Assembly: GCF_000699445.3 (NCBI RefSeq)
Contig: NC_067197.1
Span: forward strand, 22,427,809 to 22,491,808
Direction of reading: 5' to 3'
Length of the DNA stretch: 64,000 bases
Source of the DNA: Schistosoma haematobium
Taxonomy: Eukaryota > Platyhelminthes > Trematoda > Strigeidida > Schistosomatidae
In this document: positions 48,210 through 60,557 of the stretch, one piece after another
Layout of the letters: each line of letters starts with the position of its first letter
How positions within the stretch are numbered: position 1 is the first letter of the stretch
Translations under genes and position numbers: made by a program
The notes under the pieces: generated by a model
What the model was told of the DNA's origin: nothing
Database searches by the model: none
The model's input: the letters and a program-made list of their open reading frames with translations, nothing else

Positions 48210-49911
48210 ATTTGGCGACGGTAGTTTTGGAAAGATGAATCCTTCTAAACTTGAATTATTACTCCAGCAGCAGATGAAACTTATTCAAATGTTAGCAGAT
48301 GCAAAGCTTACGTCTAATCCTCAACCAAGCAGTTCTAATCCTACTACTACTGCACCATCAGTTGATGGTATTGCCAACAGTATCTCCGAGTTTCATTACG
48401 ATCCAGAATCCAATGTCACGTTTGATATGTAGTTTCGACGTTACGAAGATTTATTCAAATTCGACTTTACTAATCAGGATGATGCTTGGAAGGTCCGCTT
48501 GCTGCTTAGAAAGTTGGATCCTAGTGAACTAGACAGTGTCAGCAAGCAGCTAAGTGTAACGTGAAAGTACTGCCGGTCCCATGGCCACAGCCTGAGTATC
48601 CCTGGTCCAGGATACATGTCGATTTCGCAGGCCCAACTAATGGAATCACCTATTTAGTCGTTGTTGACGCCTTTTCGAAATGGCCAGAAATCGTTCCCGT
48701 CATGCCACCAACGACAAGCCAAACAATGCAACTTTTGACAGAGATGTTCTCCCGCAACGGATTACCGGATATAATCGCATCCGACAATGGTTCGCAATTC
48801 ACTTCAAGTCAATTTCAAGAATTTTGCAAACGCCTATCGATCAAGCATTTCCGCTCTCCACCTTACCACCCACAGTCAAATGGCCAGGCAGAAAGATTTG
48901 TGGATAGATTCAAGAGAGCTCTAATGAAGTCGAAAGGAGAGGGGACGCCAGTAGAAACACTGTAGAATTTCTTGTTTGTTTACCGAACAACACCTAATGA
49001 TGTGCTACTACAGCAGAAGTCCCCGGCAGAGATCCTGATGGGAAGGAAATTGAGGACGATCCATAATCTGGTGTGCCCAAGAACCAAACCACCACCATCT
49101 CAGACCAAATCTCAGAAGCTTCCAGCGTGCGAGGTCTGATGCCCGGTGTTCGTTCGAGACTACAGAGCAAATCATGGTCCTTGGATCGAAGCACGTGTGG
49201 TTGGAAGACTAGACCAAGTTATGTACGAGGTAAAGGTGGGAAGAGACACGTGGACTAGACACCGAAACCAACTATGGAAGCGGATAGCCCCAGACCACCC
49301 ATCAACAGGAGTAAATCTTCCCCTCGACACCTTGCTTGATACTTTCAACTTACCTGCAGCCCCACCACAAGGGGCTCAACAGCAAGCTGATCCCCATCCC
49401 AGAAGGTGGCCTCTCTGTCAGCGGCGAACTACAGTCAAGATGCAAGTCCACCCCAGAAAAGTACGCTATTAAAAAGGGGAGGAGTGTTGAGGACAGTATA
49501 TCCCCAAAATTCACATTTGTAATTTTATCATATCGATTAAGTGTTTAAATATTTGAATGGAAGCCAATTGATGAACTTATCGATTAAATGATTAAATAGC
49601 AGTCAATTGGCGAACTTATCGATTAAATATTTGAATGCCTGTCGATTGATGAACTCAATGAGTAATGTTTAAAAACATTTTACTAGGACATTATCGATTA
49701 TATATATATTCGTATATATACGTTTTAAATTGTGTTTGTGGGCTCGCTCGTTTTCTAGCTGTTTGCAGAATATATTTTCCATACCAAGCTTGGACTTCTC
49801 CTTCTAGATAGCGGGGCTGGGACGCATCAATAGCTAGATTACTGGTCTTTGGTCACTGAGTCTTGTTCTCATTCGCAGAGTAAGTGAACTCGTGAAGCTT
49901 CAAACCTAACA
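48210..49911 (+). mobile_element. array unit 15
   Basis: Last unit with 'agcgtgcgagg'. Private changes: 'attgccaacag' near 48374 and 'cgaagatttattc' near 48450. Confidence 0.9.
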
Positions 49912-51612
49912 ATTTGGCGACGGTAGTTTTGGAAAGATGAATCCTTCTAAACTTGAATTATTACTCCAGCAGCAGATGAAACTTATTCAAATGTTAGCAG
50001 ATGCAAAGCTTACGTCTAATCCTCAACCAAGCAGTTCTAATCCTACTACTACTGCACCATCAGTTGATGGTATTGCTAACAGTATCTCCGAGTTTCATTA
50101 CGATCCAGAATCCAATGTCACGTTTGATATGTAGTTTCGACGTTACGAAGACTTATTCAAATTCGACTTTACTAATCAGGATGATGCTTGGAAGGTCCGC
50201 TTGCTGCTTAGAAAGTTGGATCCTAGTGAACTAGACAGTGTCAGCAAGCAGCTAAGTGTAACGTGAAAGTACTGCCGGTCCCATGGCCACAGCCTGAGTA
50301 TCCCTGGTCCAGGATACATGTCGATTTCGCAGGCCCAACTAATGGAATCACCTATTTAGTCGTTGTTGACGCCTTTTCGAAATGGCCAGAAATCGTTCCC
50401 GTCATGCCACCAACGACAAGCCAAACAATGCAACTTTTGACAGAGATGTTCTCCCGCAACGGATTACCGGATATAATCGCATCCGACAATGGTTCGCAAT
50501 TCACTTCAAGTCAATTTCAAGAATTTTGCAAACGCCTATCGATCAAGCATTTCCGCTCTCCACCTTACCACCCACAGTCAAATGGCCAGGCAGAAAGATT
50601 TGTGGATAGATTCAAGAGAGCTCTAATGAAGTCGAAAGGAGAGGGGACGCCAGTAGAAACACTGTAGAATTTCTTGTTTGTTTACCGAACAACACCTAAT
50701 GATGTGCTACTACAGCAGAAGTCCCCGGCAGAGATCCTGATGGGAAGGAAATTGAGGACGATCCATAATCTGGTGTGCCCAAGAACCAAACCACCACCAT
50801 CTCAGACCAAATCTCAGAAGCTTCCAGCGTACGAGGTCTGATGCCCGGTGTTCGTTCGAGACTACAGAGCAAATCATGGTCCTTGGATCGAAGCACGTGT
50901 GGTTGGAAGACTAGACCAAGTTATGTACGAGGTAAAGGTGGGAAGAGACACGTGGACTAGACACCGAAACCAACTATGGAAGCGGATAGCCCCAGACCAC
51001 CCATCAACAGGAGTAAATCTTCCCCTCGACACCTTGCTTGATACTTTCAACTTACCTGCAGCCCCACCACAAGGGGCTCAACAGCAAGCTGATCCCCATC
51101 CCAGAAGGTGGCCTCTCTGTCAGCGGCGAACTACAGTCAAGATGCAAGTCCACCCCAGAAAAGTACGCTATTAAAAGGGGAGGAGTGTTGAGGACAGTAT
51201 ATCCCCAAAATTCACATTTGTAATTTTATCATATCGATTAAGTGTTTAAATATTTGAATGGAAGCCAATTGATGAACTTATCGATTAAATGATTAAATAG
51301 CAGTCAATTGGCGAACTTATCGATTAAATATTTGAATGCCTGTCGATTGATGAACTCAATGAGTAATGTTTAAAAACATTTTACTAGGACATTATCGATT
51401 ATATATATATTCGTATATATACGTTTTAAATTGTGTTTGTGGGCTCGCTCGTTTTCTAGCTGTTTGCAGAATATATTTTCCATACCAAGCTTGGACTTCT
51501 CCTTCTAGATAGCGGGGCTGGGACGCATCAATAGCTAGATTACTGGTCTTTGGTCACTGAGTCTTGTTCTCATTCGCAGAGTAAGTGAACTCGTGAAGCT
51601 TCAAACCTAACA
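49912..51612 (+). mobile_element. array unit 16
   Basis: It returns to 'agcgtacgagg', with a short polypurine tract. Confidence 0.9.
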
Positions 51613-53314
51613 ATTTGGCGACGGTAGTTTTGGAAAGATGAATCCTTCTAAACTTGAATTATTACTCCAGCAGCAGATGAAACTTATTCAAATGTTAGCA
51701 GATGCAAAGCTTACGTCTAATCCTCAACCAAGCAGTTCTAATCCTACTACTACTGCACCATCAGTTGATGGTATTGCTAACAGTATCTCCGAGTTTCATT
51801 ACGATCCAGAATCCAATGTCACGTTTGATATGTAGTTTCGACGTTACGAAGACTTATTCAAATTCGACTTTACTAATCAGGATGATGCTTGGAAGGTCCG
51901 CTTGCTGCTTAGAAAGTTGGATCCTAGTGAACTAGACAGTGTCAGCAAGCAGCTAAGTGTAACGTGAAAGTACTGCCGGTCCCATGGCCACAGCCTGAGT
52001 ATCCCTGGTCCAGGATACATGTCGATTTCGCAGGCCCAACTAATGGAATCACCTATTTAGTCGTTGTTGACGCCTTTTCGAAATGGCCAGAAATCGTTCC
52101 CGTCATGCCACCAACGACAAGCCAAACAATGCAACTTTTGACAGAGATGTTCTCCCGCAACGGATTACCGGATATAATCGCATCCGACAATGGTTCGCAA
52201 TTCACTTCAAGTCAATTTCAAGAATTTTGCAAACGCCTATCGATCAAGCATTTCCGCTCTCCACCTTACCACCCACAGTCAAATGGCCAGGCAGAAAGAT
52301 TTGTGGATAGATTCAAGAGAGCTCTAATGAAGTCGAAAGGAGAGGGGACGCCAGTAGAAACACTGTAGAATTTCTTGTTTGTTTACCGAACAACACCTAA
52401 TGATGTGCTACTACAGCAGAAGTCCCCGGCAGAGATCCTGATGGGAAGGAAATTGAGGACGATCCATAATCTGGTGTGCCCAAGAACCAAACCACCACCA
52501 TCTCAGACCAAATCTCAGAAGCTTCCAGCGTACGAGGTCTGATGCCCGGTGTTCGTTCGAGACTACAGAGCAAATCATGGTCCTTGGATCGAAGCACGTG
52601 TGGTTGGAAGACTAGACCAAGTTATGTACGAGGTAAAGGTGGGAAGAGACACGTGGACTAGACACCGAAACCAACTATGGAAGCGGATAGCCCCAGACCA
52701 CCCATCAACAGGAGTAAATCTTCCCCTCGACACCTTGCTTGATACTTTCAACTTACCTGCAGCCCCACCACAAGGGGCTCAACAGCAAGCTGATCCCCAT
52801 CCCAGAAGGTGGCCTCTCTGTCAGCGGCGAACTACAGTCAAGATGCAAGTCCACCCCAGAAAAGTACGCTATTAAAAAGGGGAGGAGTGTTGAAGACAGT
52901 ATATCCCCAAAATTCACATTTGTAATTTTATCATATCGATTAAGTGTTTAAATATTTGAATGGAAGCCAATTGATGAACTTATCGATTAAATGATTAAAT
53001 AGCAGTCAATTGGCGAACTTATCGATTAAATATTTGAATGCCTGTCGATTGATGAACTCAATGAGTAATGTTTAAAAACATTTTACTAGGACATTATCGA
53101 TTATATATATATTCGTATATATACGTTTTAAATTGTGTTTGTGGGCTCGCTCGTTTTCTAGCTGTTTGCAGAATATATTTTCCATACCAAGCTTGGACTT
53201 CTCCTTCTAGATAGCGGGGCTGGGACGCATCAATAGCTAGATTACTGGTCTTTGGTCACTGAGTCTTGTTCTCATTCGCAGAGTAAGTGAACTCGTGAAG
53301 CTTCAAACCTAACA
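51613..53314 (+). mobile_element. array unit 17
   Basis: Its LTR has the private change 'tgttgaagacag' near 52892. Confidence 0.9.
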
Positions 53315-55016
53315 ATTTGGCGACGGTAGTTTTGGAAAGATGAATCCTTCTAAACTTGAATTATTACTCCAGCAGCAGATGAAACTTATTCAAATGTTAG
53401 CAGATGCAAAGCTTACGTCTAATCCTCAACCAAGCAGTTCTAATCCTACTACTACTGCACCATCAGTTGATGGTATTGCTAACAGTATCTCCGAGTTTCA
53501 TTACGATCCAGAATCCAATGTCACGTTTGATATGTAGTTTCGACGTTACGAAGACTTATTCAAATTCGACTTTACTAATCAGGATGATGCTTGGAAGGTC
53601 CGCTTGCTGCTTAGAAAGTTGGATCCTAGTGAACTAGACAGTGTCAGCAAGCAGCTAAGTGTAACGTGAAAGTACTGCCGGTCCCATGGCCACAGCTTGA
53701 GTATCCCTGGTCCAGGATACATGTCGATTTCGCAGGCTCAACTAATGGAATCACCTATTTAGTCGTTGTTGACGCCTTTTCGAAATGGCCAGAAATCGTT
53801 CCCGTCATGCCACCAACGACAAGCCAAACAATGCAACTTTTGACAGAGATGTTCTCCCGCAACGGATTACCGGATATAATCTCATCCGACAATGGTTCGC
53901 AATTCACTTCAAGTCAATTTCAAGAATTTTGCAAACGCCTATCGATCAAGCATTTCCGCTCTCCACCTTACCACCCACAGTCAAATGGCCAGGCAGAAAG
54001 ATTTGTGGATAGATTCAAGAGAGCTCTAATGAAGTCGAAAGGAGAGGGGACGCCAGTAGAAACACTGTAGAATTTCTTGTTTGTTTACCGAACAACACCT
54101 AATGATGTGCTACTACAGCAGAAGTCCCCGGCAGAGATCCTGATGGGAAGGAAATTGAGGACGATCCATAATCTGGTGTGCCCAAGAACCAAACCACCAC
54201 CATCTCAGACCAAATCTCAGAAGCTTCCAGCGTACGAGGTCTGATGCCCGGTGTTCGTTCGAGACTACAGAGCAAATCATGGTCCTTGGATCGAAGCACG
54301 TGTGGTTGGAAGACTAGACCAAGTTATGTACGAGGTAAAGGTGGGAAGAGACACGTGGACTAGACACCGAAACCAACTATGGAAGCGGATAGCCCCAGAC
54401 CACCCATCAACAGGAGTAAATCTTCCCCTCGACACCTTGCTTGATACTTTCAACTTACCTGCAGCCCCACCACAAGGGGCTCAACAGCAAGCTGATCCCC
54501 ATCCCAGAAGGTGGCCTCTCTGTCAGCGGCGAACTACAGTCAAGATGCAAGTCCACCCCAGAAAAGTACGCTATTAAAAAGGGGAGGAGTGTTGAGGACA
54601 GTATATCCCCAAAATTCACATTTGTAATTTTATCATATCGATTAAGTGTTTAAATATTTGAATGGAAGCCAATTGATGAACTTATCGATTAAATGATTAA
54701 ATAGCAGTCAATTGGCGAACTTATCGATTAAATATTTGAATGCCTGTCGATTGATGAACTCAATGAGTAATGTTTAAAAACATTTTACTAGGACATTATC
54801 GATTATATATATATTCGTATATATACGTTTTAAATTGTGTTTGTGGGCTCGCTCGTTTTCTAGCTGTTTGCAGAATATATTTTCCATACCAAGCTTGGAC
54901 TTCTCCTTCTAGATAGCGAGGCTGGGACGCATCAATAGCTAGATTACTGGTCTTTGGTCACTGAGTCTTGTTCTCATTCGCAGAGTAAGTGAACTCGTGA
55001 AGCTTCAAACCTAACA
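53315..55016 (+). mobile_element. array unit 18
   Basis: It shares Leu for Pro ('cacagcttgag') and Ser for Pro after DFAG with unit 19, and 'gatagcgaggc' in its LTR. Private change: 'ataatctcatcc' near 53880, which changes the residue before the second catalytic aspartate block. Confidence 0.9.
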
Positions 55017-56718
55017 ATTTGGCGACGGTAGTTTTGGAAAGATGAATCCTTCTAAACTTGAATTATTACTCCAGCAGCAGATGAAACTTATTCAAATGTT
55101 AGCAGATGCAAAGCTTACGTCTAATCCTCAACCAAGCAGTTCTAATCCTACTACTACTGCACCATCAGTTGATGGTATTGCTAACAGTATCTCCGAGTTT
55201 CATTACGATCCAGAATCCAATGTCACGTTTGATATGCAGTTTCGACGTTACGAAGACTTATTCAAATTCGACTTTACTAATCAGGATGATGCTTGGAAGG
55301 TCCGCTTGCTGCTTAGAAAGTTGGATCCTAGTGAACTAGACAGTGTCAGCAAGCAGCTAAGTGTAACGTGAAAGTACTGCCGGTCCCATGGCCACAGCTT
55401 GAGTATCCCTGGTCCAGGATACATGTCGATTTCGCAGGCTCAACTAATGGAATCACCTATTTAGTCGTTGTTGACGCCTTTTCGAAATGGCCAGAAATCG
55501 TTCCCGTCATGCCACCAACGACAAGCCAAACAATGCAACTTTTGACAGAGATGTTCTCCCGCAACGGATTACCGGATATAATCGCATCCGACAATGGTTC
55601 GCAATTCACTTCAAGTCAATTTCAAGAATTTTGCAAACGCCTATCGATCAAGCATTTCCGCTCTCCACCTTACCACCCACAGTCAAATGGCCAGGCAGAA
55701 AGATTTGTGGATAGATTCAAGAGAGCTCTAATGAAGTCGAAAGGAGAGGGGACGCCAGTAGAAACACTGTAGAATTTCTTGTTTGTTTACCGAACAACAC
55801 CTAATGATGTGCTACTACAGCAGAAGTCCCCGGCAGAGATCCTGATGGGAAGGAAATTGAGGACGATCCATAATCTGGTGTGCCCAAGAACCAAACCACC
55901 ACCATCTCAGACCAAATCTCAGAAGCTTCCAGCGTACGAGGTCTGATGCCCGGTGTTCGTTCGAGACTACAGAGCAAATCATGGTCCTTGGATCGAAGCA
56001 CGTGTGGTTGGAAGACTAGACCAAGTTATGTACGAGGTAAAGGTGGGAAGAGACACGTGGACTAGACACCGAAACCAACTATGGAAGCGGATAGCCCCAG
56101 ACCACCCATCAACAGGAGTAAATCTTCCCCTCGACACCTTGCTTGATACTTTCAACTTACCTGCAGCCCCACCACAAGGGGCTCAACAGCAAGCTGATCC
56201 CCATCCCAGAAGGTGGCCTCTCTGTCAGCGGCGAACTACAGTCAAGATGCAAGTCCACCCCAGAAAAGTACGCTATTAAAAAGGGGAGGAGTGTTGAGGA
56301 CAGTATATCCCCAAAATTCACATTTGTAATTTTATCATATCGATTAAGTGTTTAAATATTTGAATGGAAGCCAATTGATGAACTTATCGATTAAATGATT
56401 AAATAGCAGTCAATTGGCGAACTTATCGATTAAATATTTGAATGCCTGTCGATTGATGAACTCAATGAGTAATGTTTAAAAACATTTTACTAGGACATTA
56501 TCGATTATATATATATTCGTATATATACGTTTTAAATTGTGTTTGTGGGCTCGCTCGTTTTCTAGCTGTTTGCAGAATATATTTTCCATACCAAGCTTGG
56601 ACTTCTCCTTCTAGATAGCGAGGCTGGGACGCATCAATAGCTAGATTACTGGTCTTTGGTCACTGAGTCTTGTTCTCGTTCGCAGAGTAAGTGAACTCGT
56701 GATGCTTTAAAGTTATCA
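55017..56718 (+). mobile_element. array unit 19 (right end), gag frame uninterrupted
   Basis: This is the only unit in which the gag amber codon is CAG (55237-55239). Its gag fragment therefore reads 109 codons from 55042 to 55371 before running out of frame into the integrase part. Its LTR (56292-56718) ends 'gctttaaagttatca' where interior LTRs end 'gcttcaaacctaaca', and is followed by GAATG. Confidence 0.9.
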
Positions 56719-56723
56719 GAATG
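56719..56723 (+). repeat. target-site duplication GAATG, right
   Basis: It matches the five bases at 20884-20888 and directly follows the CA end of the last LTR. Confidence 0.8.
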
Positions 56724-57549
56724 GTGACCATAGATTTGCTTGTTAGGTGATTTACATTATTCACATTTTTCATGAATAAACAAGTTCCATGCCATCGCTC
56801 TTTTTGACTGTAGAACGTGTTGTTTATATTTATCTCTGACCGTCTTTTCTATCTTGTTCTCTCTTTTTATGTCACTGATTATCGCTAGTACATACGCTGC
56901 TTCCCACACACTTCTTGTTCTCACATATCATCCTCCGCGATAACGAAACTTTAATATAAACCATATCTGCGTTTACAGATCACATATTTACGCGACCAGG
57001 CCTAATACACATTATCTTGTATTATATACATCGTACTTTCTATTAATAATTATTTGTTATAATTTTGGACTACGAGACGCGGAACCTGAACACGCTTTCG
57101 GCTGACAACTTAAGTCGTGTCTCATATATCAAGCATGTATTTATATATATTACATATTATCCATTATCCTCATACTTTTAGTATCGACTTTTCACTACTT
57201 TAATATTGATGTATTCGGTCCACCATAGTCTAAGATCAAGTCATTTTTACAATCAAAAATGTGTCTATAGTATGAGGTTTCAAATCTGTCTTAGCATTTC
57301 TACTTAAATCACCTTATGTACTTATAATGATATTGAAGTAGATAAGAAAGATTGGTTCAGTGAAGAGTTCTCTTTTCGGCGAATTTACTTTCAATGTTGT
57401 GCAATCGCAAATATATACAAACCTACACATCTGGAGGATATTATTTACAATTATAATACTTCTGTTAGACATGTTGATTAGGGTAGAATAAATAAGGCTA
57501 TCTTTCACTTTGAAGTAGCACTAAATGTTAAACAGTATGAAGATGCCAT
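56724..57549. other. AT-rich flank, no feature recognised
   Basis: Single-copy-looking DNA right of the array. The minus-strand frame at 57314-57508 has no family resemblance. Confidence 0.4.
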
Positions 57550-57846
57550 AAATATTTGGAGAATGACAACACCTTAACTTGTAACATCTATAATCGAAAC
57601 GTGCCCCCAACGAAATCAAAAGTCAGAATCGTAGAGGTTTGAAGATATACATGATAGGCTATCAATATATCGAAAACTGAATGATCTAACCTAGCTAGCG
57701 GTTGCAGGAGAAGTTGAGCACGGTGTCCCCATTTGCGATCTAGTGCCTCCAGCTAGATGAGTTCATTAAAACTAATGTGGTCAGCATTATATGTTGAAGA
57801 CTTACAGAGCTATTGATTTTGGAGATTCGTATACCACTACAAGTGG
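57550..57846 (-). repeat. diverged LTR-like fragment of the CsRn1/Boudicca-like family
   Basis: It aligns by eye with the LTR at 59768-60088. Shared phrases include 'gacaacacctt' (here) against 'gacaacgctt', 'ccagctagatgag' against 'tcagctagatgag', 'cttacagagctatt', and 'accactaca' against 'accgctaca'. No internal coding region adjoins it, so it may be an old solo LTR. Ends are approximate. Confidence 0.5.
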
Positions 57847-59767
57847 ATGGGAAATAATGAAGATCAGAAACTGTCAACGTAGGGTTTATATGAAGATGCC
57901 TTAAATCGGGTCAAACCGTCTGCCTGTAGTTTCAATTTCTCGGTTGTCTTTATCTGAAGATTGTCATTGCTGGTTGCTGTCTATTGTTTCCCTTAATAAG
58001 TGTAAGGGCACTGTGTGCACTTGCTACGCCATCGACTCCTCTTTTTTCTTCCAGTTCTTTTCACTCTCCCCGCTCTGTGTCTCCTAGTATACAAAGTGTC
58101 TTCTGGCTAAACTCAAACCGTTACGTCATAGCTCGGTCATTCGTCCTGATCGTAATAGATCTCTTTTTCCTAGATTCAATAAGTTGTTGCTTCAGCGAAC
58201 CGGAATTCATTTTTTAAAGATTCTTACACACGATAGGGCGAGTCAGCGCGGATGATGGTTAGGCGATCACATAAGTCACATAGATTCTTCACGTCCTTTG
58301 TGAGGTACCTCACAAAAAAAATAAATTTCGACCCAGTACGCGGATCATTAACCTCAGGTCTTGCCTTCACACATCAGTCCTATGATGGTTCAGTCCAGTG
58401 ATCACACCCTCAACAGCGAATAGAGAGTGCTCGAGCGCTCTTTAGGTTCAGAGTATACAAAGTCAAATGTGACTTCATTCATGTCGTCGAAATATACGGC
58501 GCACGGATATTTTGGCTGTTTAAGATTGTCGATCTATACGACGAAGAGGTATGTAACACTTCTGATGATGGTGGGTTCTCTAAGTTGCATGATTTAAATG
58601 AAGAACTTTCATTTTTATTCCTGACAATATCTTCGGTCCATAATTCATGTAGAAGTACGCTTTCCATATGCTTCATAAGTGTCATATCAGTTCACTTCTA
58701 TGGCTCTATTTGTAGTTGGTAGTATTTGTAGGTTTTATGAACTTGATTTACCTTTGTTGGTTGGTCTCTGGCTTCGTAATTAACTAAACCCTTTCTGATG
58801 GCCCCAGGGATCGTCTGTATGCATTGAGATCTCAGATACCATAGGATATCAACTCACTGCCAATATCTTCATTTGTGCATGGAGGGTATGTACTCATCGT
58901 CCAATGAAATGTTCACAAGTGGTGCAACTCATTTTATAAGCGATGCTACATTTGTCCTATTTTTGTTGTTTTCTGGTTTGCATGGAATGGAATGAAGTGA
59001 AATGCTTGTATTACTCCATGGGTGATAGTGACTCCGAAATAGTTCAGGATCCTTGTGGTGATTTCTGAGGCAATTTTTTCATACTGCCAGATGATCTGTT
59101 TTTGGGTCTATGGGGTTGGCCTTTCGATGGTATTTTAATGAAGAGGCTATGTCATATGGCAGACAAACTGGGGATGAGTTTCGTAAATTTTCTATAAAGC
59201 CAGTGTATAGAAGTGTATTTTGGCTCCTACGGACAGTGTTTCGACGCGACTCCTATTTTAGTTCAGTATTTATTACATATGCCTTGGTTTTCTGTATGCT
59301 TGTTCTTCAAAAGCTATCGTGTTTATATTTTTGATCAAACTGTACAAAAATAAGGTATCATTTCACGCTTTTAATTTTCCTGAGATTTTCATATCGTCCA
59401 AAATGATGTTGATTAGCTGATGATTTTTACTAATAATCGAACCAAGAAAATGGGTACTTCATGTAGAAGGCAAGATTATTACCCTTTGATGAGAAAAAAT
59501 CGAAAATATTCAGACCCTGAACCCAATGATCGGTTTCGCTCAAAATATCGTTTCATCCTTCATGGAAAGGCAAGGGAGCCTAAAAGCTATTGAAAAAGAA
59601 AACTAACTATTTCTGAGATTCATTTTTTCAGTTGACTACAAAGCACCTAAATCTACTTCATGAAAATGAATGCCTCTTTATATAAAGGATTGTCATTTGA
59701 ATTAATGGAGCACTTCTACAGATAGGTATATGAAAATCCAGACATACTGGCTTAAAGAGGTTGACGA
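57847..59767. other. unrecognised DNA between LTR-like fragments
   Basis: No gene or element could be named. The frames at 57984-58217 (plus), 58479-58685 (minus) and 59110-59334 (plus) show no recognisable domain. A perfect 20-bp palindrome lies at 58297-58316. Confidence 0.4.
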
Positions 59768-60088
59768 TGTCACAGGTATTCAGTGTTTGACAACGCTTCT
59801 ACCAGTAACACCTTCTAATATATTTCATTCCCACCCAGAGAAATCAAAAGACAGAGTCGAGGAGATCGGAAGAGTATATTTGGCGATGACCAATATATCG
59901 GAATTCTCTCATCTAATCTGGCTAGCGATTGCGGTTGATGTTGAGAACGGCGTTACCACACGTGATCTGGTGCGGATGCCTGACCGAGCGCCTTCAGCTA
60001 GATGAGTCCACTAAAACATATGGTCAGCATCCAATGTCGAAAACTTACAGAGCTATTTATTTTGGGGATTTATTTACCGCTACAGATC
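59768..60088 (-). repeat. 3' LTR of the CsRn1/Boudicca-like element
   Basis: Read on the minus strand it starts TGATCTGTAGCGG right after the polypurine tract and ends CTGTGACA, about 321 bp. The left boundary is my best estimate because the partner LTR is outside the window. Confidence 0.65.
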
Positions 60089-60097
60089 ACTCCCCCT
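60089..60097 (-). promoter_or_regulatory. polypurine tract of the CsRn1/Boudicca-like element
   Basis: TAGGGGGAG on the minus strand directly precedes the LTR's TG. Confidence 0.65.
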
Positions 60098-60557
60098 AGT
60101 GGGGCAGTGACGACCCTAAGACGTGGCCAGCCAGAAGTTTAAACCCAACGAGTTTGTCGTTGGTAAACACTCTTCTGATAGCTTACTAAGTGTAGCAGCG
60201 TCTGGTCGTCTTTCCTTACTATATGGGACCGAGGTACAACATAGTAAAAAAAGAAAGAGTTACAACGAAAATTTCGACTCCTCGTAAACTGCATCGTTCT
60301 TTTCCAGCCGTCCTGGGAAAGAAAAAAGAAAGTGTAAGTGCATGTTGAAATACACTCGTATGTGCGTAAAAACACAATGTCGGCGAAACAAAATGGAAAA
60401 CAAACTCAAGCACACGTAATAGCGTTAAAAAAATGTTTTTTTGTTTTTTGTTTTTTTAAAAAAATATAAATATATAGGCATATTAAAATTGTTTTTTTAA
60501 ATATAATATATATCGTAAAAAGAAAAGTCGAGATAATATAAAATGTCGAGTAGTGCC
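60098..60557 (-). other. 3' untranslated region of the CsRn1/Boudicca-like element
   Basis: It lies between the integrase stop and the polypurine tract. It contains long A/T homopolymer runs near 60427-60470 and no supported coding frame. Confidence 0.5.

Larger units (their letters stand above)
20889..56718 (+). repeat. 19-copy tandem array of a deleted Ty3/Gypsy LTR element
   Basis: Twenty LTRs alternate with 19 internal parts in one orientation, period 1701-1702 bp. Each LTR of 427 bp begins TGTTGAGGACAG and ends CCTAACA. It is preceded by a polypurine tract (AAAAAGGGGAGGAG or a one-base variant) and followed after 2 bp by a TTGGCGACGGTAG block that fits a tRNA primer site. The period differences are explained by single-base changes in the polypurine tract (units 1, 11, 12, 14, 16) or a one-base deletion (units 8, 9). 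The outermost LTR edges are diverged from the interior ones. The array is interrupted only by the element at 21092-24194. The variants between units argue against a simple assembly repeat error, though copy number needs long reads. Confidence 0.95.

Noticed and set aside
20889..56718. CRISPR-like regular repeats
   Set aside because: The period is 1.7 kb with identical 'spacers', and the units are LTR retrotransposon parts in a eukaryotic genome.
20889..56718. The tandem array as an assembly artefact
   Set aside because: Not fully excluded, but private and block-shared variants, length differences and matching outer GAATG duplications fit a real locus.
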